From assembly GCA_965276815.1 (NCBI GenBank), contig CBDIBE010000011.1:1-64000 (forward strand): 64,000 nucleotides of DNA, written 5' to 3'. Of the stretch, positions 1 to 7,900 are shown piece by piece. Every line of letters begins with the position of its first letter. The stretch's first letter is position 1. Below the pieces are notes generated by a model. The model made no database searches and was not told where the DNA came from. It saw only the letters and a list, made by a program, of their open reading frames with translations. The stretch is from JAVVHH01 sp965276815 (GTDB lineage: Bacteria > Pseudomonadota > Alphaproteobacteria > Acetobacterales > Acetobacteraceae). The position numbers and the translations under genes were made by a program.

Positions 1-294
1 CCGCAGCCGCGCCAAATTCGCCACCTCGTCCTCCATCCCCAGCGCCAGGATATGCATCCCCGCATAACGCTCGAGAAACCGGTCGAGCCCATTGGCCGGC
101 AGCGCCGGATCCAAGATCGCCAGCAGCTCGACATACCCCTGCCGCAGCATCGCGCAGCGATTGGCGCTGCCCCAAGGCACCACCGGCCCATCCGCCCGCA
201 GCCGCCCGGACTGCCGCGACAGCGGCGTCAGCACGAAGCCCAGCCGTTCGAACCCGCCATGCAGCGCCGCCGCATCCCGCCCAATCAGCCCCAC
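1..294 (-). CDS. VOC/glyoxalase-like domain protein, 3' end outside the window
   Basis: The reverse strand reads a glyoxalase-type protein: a DHVGLIGRD opening, then an MLRQGYVELLAILDP strand-like segment and a YAGMHILALGMED segment, as in the Glyoxalase_3/VOC superfamily, whose members bind a metal in paired beta-alpha-beta units. The reading frame runs off the left edge of the window, so only the N-terminal third or so is present. The start is uncertain. The only usable start codon in frame is the GTG at 294, which lies inside the conserved opening. Coding-like residues continue upstream to about 320, where a palindromic intergenic repeat begins, so the original start codon may have been lost. 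The substrate cannot be deduced. Confidence 0.6.
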   Translation of the reverse strand, partial: MGLIGRDAAALHGGFERLGFVLTPLSRQSGRLRADGPVVPWGSANRCAMLRQGYVELLAILDPALPANGLDRFLERYAGMHILALGMEDEVANLARLR

Positions 295-324
295 ATGATC
301 AAGCCCAACCGCCGTCTCTGAAAG

Positions 325-358
325 CCCTTTCCCCCCGGGAGAGGGTTGGGTGAGGGTG
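325..358. repeat. REP-like palindromic intergenic repeat, copy 1
   Basis: A 9-bp stem (325-333 pairing with 337-345, one G-T wobble) with a 3-nt loop is followed by TTGGGTGAGGGTG. The same layout recurs at 58374-58407, after clpV. Elements of this form are common extragenic palindromes in GC-rich proteobacteria. This copy lies directly upstream of the glyoxalase-like gene. Confidence 0.6.
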
Positions 359-374
359 GTTCGGGACTCACGCA

Positions 375-1058
375 CTAGGGCGCGTTCTCATAATGGTCGA
401 GCCGCCACTCCACCGGCTCCGCCGCCGCCAGCTCATACCACTGCTCCACCAGCGGATGCGCCCGCACCGCCTCGCAATACGCCACCGTGTCCGGCCCCGA
501 TCGCCGGGTGATAGGTCAACAGCCGCGCGACCACGGGCGCATACATCGCGTCCGCCGCCGTGAACAACGCGCCCCGAACAGGTACGGCCCGCCCGCGCCG
601 AATAGGCTCAGCCGCGTCTCGCCGCCACACCCGTCTCGATCCGCGCGATATCCGCCAGCGCGTCCGTCGTCTGCCCGCGCCCCGCGCCGTCGCGGCCGAG
701 CACCATTGGCATCGCCTGCCGCAAGCGCCCGGAACCCCGCGTGCATCTCGGCGCTGATCGCTCGCGCGTGCGTCCGCGCCGCCAGCGTCCTGCGGCCACA
801 GCGCCGGCTGCTGCTCGGCGCAATACTCGCAGATCGCGATCGTCTCCCAGACCTGGATGCCACGGTGCTCCAGGATACGGCACCAGCCCGGCTCGGCGAG
901 CGTCGCGCCACCTGCGCTCGTCCGGGCCGCCGCCGGTCGAGCTGGAATGATCTCCTCGACCACATCCAGCGCCGGCCACGCGAACCGCCAGCCAGCCGCG
1001 CAGCGACCACGACGAGTAGCGCCTGCGTGCCCGATGCAACAATCGCCCCGTCAGCCAT
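375..1058 (-). pseudogene. Glutathione S-transferase pseudogene with multiple frameshifts
   Basis: Pieces of one GST family protein are spread over the three reverse frames in the correct order. There is an ATG at 1058 with a purine-rich RBS-like upstream, then the thioredoxin-fold opening YSSWSLRGWLAVR, then VEEIIP, then GIQVWETIAICEYCAEQ, then ISAEMHAGFRAL, then QTTDALADIARIET, then GALFTAADAMYAPVVARL, and finally YCEAVRAHPLVEQWYELAAA with a stop at 375. The total span of 684 nt is right for a GST of about 225 residues, so at least five indels of one or two bases have occurred with little net length change. No single frame encodes a functional enzyme. Neighbouring genes are intact, which favours real decay over poor sequence quality, though base-calling error remains possible. 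Confidence 0.7.
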
Positions 1059-1167
1059 CTCCTGCTCCTCCAATTCAGAGCCCTCGCCCCAACTGGGATC
1101 GCGCCTGGCGCGGACCATCGCAAAGCGCTTGCCCGATCGCAGCACGCCAAAGCGCGATCCTGCGCGC

Positions 1168-2490
1168 ATGAACGAAATCAGCCGCCCCAACAACCTCGAC
1201 GCCTACTGGATGCCGTTCACGGCCAACCGCGCCTTCAAGCAAGCCCCGCGCCTGCTCGCCCGCGCCGAGGGCATGCACTACTACACCCCCGAGGATCGCG
1301 AGATCCTCGACGGCACCGCCGGCCTATGGTGCGTCAACGCCGGGCACGGCCGCCGCGAGATCACCGAGGCGATCCAGAAGCAGGCCGCGGTCATGGACTT
1401 CGCCCCCAGCTTCAACATGGGCCACCCCATCGCCTTCCAGGCCGCCGCCCGCCTCGCCGAGATCCTGCCCGGCCAGCTCGACCGCGTGTTCTGGACCAAT
1501 TCCGGCTCCGAGAGCGCCGACACCGCGCTGAAGATCGCCCTCGCCTATCACCGCGCCCGAGGTGAGGCCCAGCGCGTCCGCCTGATCGGGCGCGAGCGCG
1601 GCTACCACGGCGTCGGCTTCGGCGGCATGTCGGTCGGCGGCATCGGCCCCAACCGCAAGCAGTTCGGCGCCCTGCTCCCCTATGTCGACCACCTGCCGCA
1701 CACCCATAACCTCGAGCACAACGCCTTCACCAAGGGCCAGCCGGCCTGGGGCGCCCACCTCGCCGACGCGCTCGAAGGCCTCGTCGCCCTGCATGGCGCC
1801 GACACCATCGCCGCCGTCATGGTCGAGCCGGTCGCCGGCAGCACCGGCGTCCTCGTCCCGCCGCAAGGCTATCTCGACCGCCTCCGCGCGCTCTGCAGCA
1901 AGCACGGCATCCTGCTGATCTTCGACGAGGTCATCACCGGTTTCGGCCGCCTCGGCACCAATTTCGGCGCCGAACGGCTCGGCGTAGTTCCGGACATCAT
2001 GACCATGGCCAAGGGCCTGACCAACGCCGCCGTCCCCATGGGCGCCGTCGCCGCCACTAGCGAGATCTACGATACGATCGTCGAGAGCAGCGCGGCCGGC
2101 ATCGAGTTCTTTCACGGCTACACCTATGGCGGCCACCCGCTCGCCTGCGCCGCCGCCATCGCGTCGATGGACCTGCAGCGCGCCGAGGACCTGCCCGGCC
2201 GGGTCCAGGCGATCGAGCCCTATTGGCAGGACGCAGTGCACAGCCTGCGCGACCGGCCGGGCGTCATCGACATCCGTAACACCGGCCTGGTCGCCGGGAT
2301 CGAGCTCGAACCCCGTCCCTCGGCGCCCGCTCAGCGCGCCAGCGCCATCCTCCAGCGCTGCTTTGACGCCGGCCTGCTGATCCGCACCACCGGCGACATC
2401 ATCGCCCTATCCCCGCCCCTAATCGTCGAAAAGCCGCACGTCGACCGCATCATCGGCACCCTCGCCGACGCCATCACCGCCGAGCGGTGA
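1168..2490 (+). CDS. Omega-amino acid:pyruvate aminotransferase (class III, PLP)
   Basis: This 440-aa protein matches class III fold-type I aminotransferases of the beta-alanine:pyruvate / omega-amino acid type, which move an amino group from a primary amine or omega-amino acid to pyruvate in the cytoplasm. The visible landmarks are YWMPFTANRAFK near the start, GTAGLWCVNAGHGR, FWTNSGSESADTALK (cofactor phosphate binding), RGYHGVGFGGMSVGG, LIFDEVITGFGRLG (the Asp that contacts the PLP pyridine nitrogen) and MTMAKGLTNAAVPMG with the Schiff-base lysine. The C-terminal half has FFHGYTYGGHPLACAAA. The ATG at 1168 was chosen because conserved sequence begins there; the open frame extends far upstream over the GST pseudogene but is not protein-like. 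The exact substrate is not certain from sequence. Confidence 0.9.
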   Translation: MNEISRPNNLDAYWMPFTANRAFKQAPRLLARAEGMHYYTPEDREILDGTAGLWCVNAGHGRREITEAIQKQAAVMDFAPSFNMGHPIAFQAAARLAEILPGQLDRVFWTNSGSESADTALKIALAYHRARGEAQRVRLIGRERGYHGVGFGGMSVGGIGPNRKQFGALLPYVDHLPHTHNLEHNAFTKGQPAWGAHLADALEGLVALHGADTIAAVMVEPVAGSTGVLVPPQGYLDRLRALCSKHGILLIFDEVITGFGRLGTNFGAERLGVVPDIMTMAKGLTNAAVPMGAVAATSEIYDTIVESSAAGIEFFHGYTYGGHPLACAAAIASMDLQRAEDLPGRVQAIEPYWQDAVHSLRDRPGVIDIRNTGLVAGIELEPRPSAPAQRASAILQRCFDAGLLIRTTGDIIALSPPLIVEKPHVDRIIGTLADAITAER

Positions 2491-2524
2491 TCAGGAACGC
2501 TTGATCACCGGACACCGATCACCC

Positions 2525-2914
2525 TCAAGGCACCGAAGTCGTCACCTGCCCGGGCTCGGTGATGGTGATCACCCCGAGCCAGGTGCACAGCAGTTTGGAC
2601 ATATTGTCCAGCACCGGCATCTCGCCCAGCAGGACGGTCGGCGCGCCGGGCACCCAAGGCGCCGGCGTCGCCGGCACGCAAGGCATCGGCGTCAACACCC
2701 CAAGCGCGGCCGTTGTGGCCGTGATGACCTCCGGATTGGTTGGTGCGCAGCACATGCCGAACGTCATGACGTTCACTAAAGGTACGTGATCCATGATGTT
2801 GGCCGCGACCATCCCGCCGCACGTCGTCCGGTTCACCGGCAGCACCGTCAGCGGCGAGGGCGCCGCTCCGAACGTGCATTCAAGCGCGGCAGTCGCAACG
2901 GTCCATTCCGGCAT
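2525..2914 (-). CDS. DUF4280 PAAR-like protein, candidate T6SS spike tip
   Basis: This 129-aa protein begins MPEWTVATAALECTFGAAP. It has the features of the DUF4280 (PAAR-like) family: an early Cys, a short TTCGGMVAANIMDHVP segment, FGMCCAPTNPEV with paired Cys, TPMPCVPAT, and a C-terminal Trp-Val-Pro-rich stretch ending in APTVLLGEMPVLDNMSKLLC. PAAR-like proteins cap VgrG spikes and can load effectors. The start at 2914 has a strong GGGAGGG RBS. It is transcribed away from tpsB. No VgrG and no toxin domain are fused or adjacent, so its partner must be elsewhere. The link with the T6SS operon 40 kb away is inference from family and window context. Confidence 0.75.
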   Translation of the reverse strand: MPEWTVATAALECTFGAAPSPLTVLPVNRTTCGGMVAANIMDHVPLVNVMTFGMCCAPTNPEVITATTAALGVLTPMPCVPATPAPWVPGAPTVLLGEMPVLDNMSKLLCTWLGVITITEPGQVTTSVP

Positions 2915-3114
2915 CGATTTCCCTCCCGTCTGTGACAACAGCGTAGCACAACCTGTTGCATGAAGGCCACGCCACGCAACCGATGTTATAGCGAGGCCTT
3001 GGGCACGGATCGTTGATCTCGTAGCGTTGTCTCGTAAAGACATCGAAAGGCGTACCACTGGCTCGTCCCCTCGCCGGCCGAAGCTTCGCCGCGGTATGGG
3101 CCTGTTGTGGGGTC

Positions 3115-4863
3115 ATGGCCGGCATATTCGCGCCGTCCGGCGCCGCGCTGGCGCAGCGCGTGTTCTCGCCAGGCAATATCGCCCCGGGCAGCTCGAGCCT
3201 CGACAACCCCAATCCCAGCAACATCGTCCCCCAGGGATCGCCGCTGCCGCGCGTCCTGCCCGCGGTGCCGCCCGCCGTCGGTCCCGGCCCGGGCCTGCCG
3301 CAGGCCACGCCCGCGACCGTCCCGCCCGGCGCAGTTGCCGTGCGCGCCGTCCAGGTCGAGGGCGTCACCGCGTATCAGGACGCGCAAACCGCCGCGATCA
3401 CCGCAAGGCTGACCGGCCGCGCCGTCTCGCTGCAGCGGATCGAGGATGCCCGCACCGCGCTCCTCAACCTCTATCGCGGCGACGCCTATGCGCTGACCAC
3501 GGTGACCGCTGCGGTCGACGAGAACGGCATCCTGCGCTTCACCGTCATCGAGGGCCGCATCGCCGACGTCAAGCTGGAGGGCGATATCGGCCCGGCCGGC
3601 GTCCAAGTCCTCCGCTTCCTCAACCACCTGACCGAGCTCCGCCCGATCGACACCGGGTCGCTCGAGCGCTGGCTGCTGCTCGCCCAGGACGTGCCTGGCG
3701 TCACGCTGCGCGCCGTGCTCCGCCCCTCCTCGAGCGAACCCGGCGCGCTCACCCTCATCGCCCAAGTCGACCGCCAGCCCGTCTCCGGTCTGCTCAGCGT
3801 CGACAACCGCGCCTATAGCGGAACCGGCCCGATCGAGGCGCTCGGGCTGCTGGACTTCAACAGCTTCACCCAATTCGGCGAAAAGACCGAAGCCTCGATC
3901 TACCACACCGACGGCAACACCGAGAATTTCGGCCAAGCCTCCACCGAAGCCTTCATCGGCAGCTCCGGCCTGCGTGCCCGCATTTACGGCGGCTACGGCG
4001 AGACCATCCCCTCCGGCTTCCTGCGCGACGCCGATTATCACGGCACCACCACGGTGTTCGGCGCCTCGCTCACCTACCCGCTGATCCGCGCCCGCCAGCA
4101 GACCCTGAACATCTCCGGCTTCTTCGACGCGATCGAAACCCAGATCACCGAGATCGGCGCCAATCCCGGCAGCCTGCAGCGCGGCTTCGACTCGCTCCGC
4201 GTGCTGCGCATCGGCGCCGATTACGCGCTCCAGGACGGCTGGCTCGGCAACGACCGCCCCGCGATCAACTCCGTCAACATTCGGGTCTCGCAAGGCTTGC
4301 CCTCGCTCGGCGCCACGCCCAATGGCGATCCGGACGCGACGCGGAGGGGCGAGCAGACCGACTTCACCAAGGCAGTGATCGACATGTCGCGCGTGCAGAC
4401 CTTGTTGCGCGTCGGCACCGACTCCACGGTGGCACTGAAGGGCCGGGTCATCGGCCAAGTCACCGGCAGCGTCCTGCCGCCTTCGGAGGAGTTCTTCCTC
4501 GGCGGCGCCGAATTCAACCGCGGCTATTACGCCGGCGAAGTAACCGGCGACAACGCCTTCGTCTGGCAGGCCGAGCTGCAATTCAACACGAGCTACGACC
4601 TCCAGGCCCTCGGCCGGCCGTTCAATCTGGCGGCGCAATTCTACGGCTTCTACGACCACGGCCAGACTTGGCAAAACCAGTCCAGCGACGCCAACACCAT
4701 CCTGTCGTCCGAGGGGATCGGGCTGCGGCTCAACGTTACCAAATATACCGAATTCGACGTGGAAGGCGTGATACGCAATACCCGCCGCCTCGGCGGCGCC
4801 AGCGACAATGTCTCCCCCTTGAAGGCCGACGCCGCATACTGGAGGGTCATTACGCGATTCTGA
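3115..4863 (+). CDS. TpsB-type outer-membrane transporter (ShlB/FhaC/HecB family)
   Basis: This Omp85-superfamily two-partner secretion transporter exports the exoprotein encoded just downstream. From the ATG at 3115 it has 582 residues, the usual size. It has a short signal-like segment ending GAALAQ, a Pro-rich linker and POTRA-type repeats (from about residue 80, with VRAVQVEGVTAY and FTVIEGRIADVKLEG). A 16-strand barrel region follows with the lid-loop-type motif FNRGYYAGEVTGDNAFVWQ, and the terminal residue is Phe, as in barrel proteins. The start is doubtful. Upstream in-frame codons from about 3058 would add RPLAGRSFAAVWACCGV, a better Sec signal n/h-region, but no ATG, GTG or TTG is present there, only a CTG. 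The gap to tpsA is 104 nt. Confidence 0.9.
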   Translation: MAGIFAPSGAALAQRVFSPGNIAPGSSSLDNPNPSNIVPQGSPLPRVLPAVPPAVGPGPGLPQATPATVPPGAVAVRAVQVEGVTAYQDAQTAAITARLTGRAVSLQRIEDARTALLNLYRGDAYALTTVTAAVDENGILRFTVIEGRIADVKLEGDIGPAGVQVLRFLNHLTELRPIDTGSLERWLLLAQDVPGVTLRAVLRPSSSEPGALTLIAQVDRQPVSGLLSVDNRAYSGTGPIEALGLLDFNSFTQFGEKTEASIYHTDGNTENFGQASTEAFIGSSGLRARIYGGYGETIPSGFLRDADYHGTTTVFGASLTYPLIRARQQTLNISGFFDAIETQITEIGANPGSLQRGFDSLRVLRIGADYALQDGWLGNDRPAINSVNIRVSQGLPSLGATPNGDPDATRRGEQTDFTKAVIDMSRVQTLLRVGTDSTVALKGRVIGQVTGSVLPPSEEFFLGGAEFNRGYYAGEVTGDNAFVWQAELQFNTSYDLQALGRPFNLAAQFYGFYDHGQTWQNQSSDANTILSSEGIGLRLNVTKYTEFDVEGVIRNTRRLGGASDNVSPLKADAAYWRVITRF

Positions 4864-4893
4864 AATCGTGTTAAGATATCGTTAAGCGATTTC
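4862..4893 (+). promoter_or_regulatory. Stem-loop overlapping the tpsB stop codon
   Basis: GAAATCG (4862-4868) pairs with CGATTTC (4887-4893) across an 18-nt AT-rich loop that holds two direct copies of GTTAAG. There is no following T-tract, so this is not a clear terminator. It could act as an intercistronic stabiliser or partial attenuator setting the transporter-to-exoprotein ratio. That role is inference. Confidence 0.35.
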
Positions 4894-4967
4894 GGCTGAC
4901 GATTGACCGGCGTACAACGAGATTGACGTTCGGCGGGCGGTACTGCCGTGCGAGGGGTGGACTATCG

Positions 4968-7900
4968 ATGGCACGGCGCGCGGGAACACGGCTTCTCGTC
5001 AGAACAGTTCGGCGCGGGCGGGCGAGCCTGCTGCGCAGCACGGCGCTGCAAGCTGCAACCCTCGCCGTCTTCGCCACTCAGGCCCACGCCCAGGCGCCGA
5101 ACGCCCATCCCACCGGTGGCCAAGTCGTCGCCGGCACCGCCAGTATCGGCCAGACCAGCTCTACCACCACCATCAACCAATCCACCCAGCGCGCCGCGAT
5201 CAACTGGCAGAGCTTCAACGTCGGGTCCCAGCAATCGGTTCAATTCAACCAGCCGAACGCCAGCGCCGTCACCCTCAACCGGGTCAACGGCCCCGACCCC
5301 TCCGCCATCGCCGGCCGCATCTCCGCCAACGGCGGCATCATCATCACCAACCCCTCCGGCGTCATGTTCAGCCGCGGCTCCCAGGTCAACGCCGCGAGCC
5401 TGATCGTCAGCGCCCCCGGCATCACCAACCAGAATTTCATGGCCGGCCGCTTGGTGTTCGACCAGACGCCGAACCCGAACGCCCAGGTTTCCAACGCCGG
5501 CACCATCACCATCAAGCAAGCCGGCCTCGCCGCCCTAGTCGCGCCCTCCGTCGCCAATTCCGGCACCATCATCGCCCGCATGGGCCACGTCGTGCTCGCC
5601 GGCGCCGAAGCCCACACGATCGACCTCTACGGCGACGGCCTCATGTCGATCGACGTGACCAAGCAGGTCGAGCAAGTCCCCATCGGGCCCGATGGCAAGC
5701 CGGTCACTGCGCTGGTCACCAACACCGGCACCGTCATCGCCAACGGCGGCACAGTCCAGATCTCCGCTCGCGCCGCCGACGGCATCATCCAGAACCTCGT
5801 CGACGCCGGCGGCCGCATCCAGGCCAACACCGCGGGCGGCCACACCGGCCGCATCGAGATCGAAGGCGTCGGCGGCTCGCTCGAGATCAGCGGCCGGGTC
5901 GCCGCCAACGGTGGACCCGGCCAAGCCGGCGGCAGGATCGCCATCAACGCCAGCGGAACGGTTGCCCTCGGCGCCACCGCCCGCGTCACCGCCAACGGCC
6001 ACACCCATGGCGGCATCATCGCCCTCGGCACCACCATCGCCCGCGCCCGCGCCGGCCGCGCCGCCGCGCTCAACCCGGCCGCCACATCCCCCGGCATCCC
6101 CGCCGGCACCGCCAGCCAGGTCACCGTCGCCAGCGGCGCCATCGTCGCCGCCAACGGACGCGGCACCGGCAACGGCGGCACCATCACCGCCCTCAGCACC
6201 CAGCAGACCACCATCGCCGGCCAGCTCCAGGCCCGCGGCGGCCAGACCGCCGGCTCCGGCGGCGTCGTCGAGGCCAGCAGCCAGGGCGTGCTCAACCTCG
6301 TCACCTTCCCCGACACCGCCGCCCCGCACGGCACGCCCGGCACGATCTACCTCGATCCCTACAACCTGATCATCGGCACCGGCACCCCCGCCGCCACCTT
6401 CAACCCGGGCTCCTATCCGCAAACCGGGCAGAACGACCCGCCCACCACCGGCACCTCCTACATCTCGCCCGCGCAAATCGAGGCCGCCAGCGCAAGCGGC
6501 AACAGCAGCACCATCCGCATCGAGGCGCTGAACGACCTGACGGTCCAGGAGCCGCTCAACCTCTCGAACGGAGCCAGCTCCGTCGGCTCCTCGCTCTCGC
6601 TCTACGCCGGCCACGACCTGTCGATCCTCGCCAGCATCGACCTGGGCTACTATTACGGCGGCGGCGCCCCGGCCGCGTCCTCCCTGACCCTGCAAGCGGT
6701 CCACCAGCTCATCATCGGTCCGACCGTCACCGGCGGCGCCCCGGTCAGCCTCACCGGCTTCGGCGATTTCACCTTCCTGGCGACCTCGCCGCCCACATCG
6801 CAGACCGACAGCTCGATCTCCGTCGAAGCCGGCACCGTCATGAACACGCAAGGCGCGATCCTCTTCAAAGCCGCCAACGAGATCGATTTCGGCCCCAACG
6901 TCCAAATAACCGCCGGCCCCAACCCCTCGCAAACCACCGACCTGACCGGTATCGACGTCTATGGCGGCCTCGACATCACCGCCGTCCAGGGCGCGACGCT
7001 GACGGTCAATGCCGGCGCCACCGCCGCCTCGCCGCATCTCTCGCTCTATGCCGGCCGCGACATCGCGCTCTACCCAAGCGGCGTGCAACTCAACGGCGCG
7101 GGTACGCTCACTATCGCTGCGGGCAGCTCCATCCCGGGCGCCGGAGCCTCCGTCCCGGGCGCCGGAGCCTCCATCCTGGGCGCCGGAGCCTCCGTCCCGG
7201 GCGGCGGCATCACCACCGCGCCGGCCCCGGTCGCGTCGGGCTCCGTTACCGTCGGCGGCAGCGCCTCGCTCACCGGCGGCAACATCTCGATCACCTCCGG
7301 GGCCCAAGGCGCCATCGAGTTCGACGCCGGCAGCTCGGTCACCGGCAGCGGCTTCGGCACCACCGTCCTCGTCGCCTCCGGCAGCGGCGGCACCAGCATC
7401 GGCGGCGCGCTCAATTCCGCCGCTGGCACGACGGAACTCGACTCCGGCGGCCCCGTCATCGAGCCCGCCACCGGCGCGCTGACCGCCACCGACCTGAACG
7501 GCTACGCCCTCTCCTACGCCCTGCTCGGTCAAGCCAACCATATCCAAGCCATCGGCGCCAATTACGCAGAAACCCTCGGCGCCACCGGCGGCAACGTGCA
7601 AATCGTCGACCAGGCCGCCCTCACGATCGGTTCCAGCAACGGCAGCGTCGGCGGCGGCATCGCCGTGCCCGCAGCCGGCACGATCGACCTGCAGACCGAC
7701 AGCCTCACGCTCAAGCCGGGCATCGTGCACCCGCTCCCCAATAACCCGAGCTCGCTGCCTTTCTCGCTGGCAGCCCCCTCCGGCACCGTCGCCATCGAGC
7801 CCTACACCAGCGGCACGCCTGTCGAGCTGCTCCAGGGACCCGGCACGCCGGGCGCGCTCTCCATCCGCTACGCCACCCTGAACGACGTCGACACCGACAC

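Noticed and set aside
487..1167. N-terminal extension of the aminotransferase frame
   Set aside because: The added 227 residues are Arg/Pro-rich and overlap the GST pseudogene; conserved sequence begins at the ATG at 1168.
2986..4674. 562-codon open frame antisense to tpsB
   Set aside because: Mirrors the tpsB codon pattern and would overlap an unambiguous transporter gene.
5535..7730. 731-codon open frame antisense to tpsA
   Set aside because: Low-complexity Gly/Ala/Asp/Val sequence mirrors the repeats of tpsA; no RBS or domain supports it.
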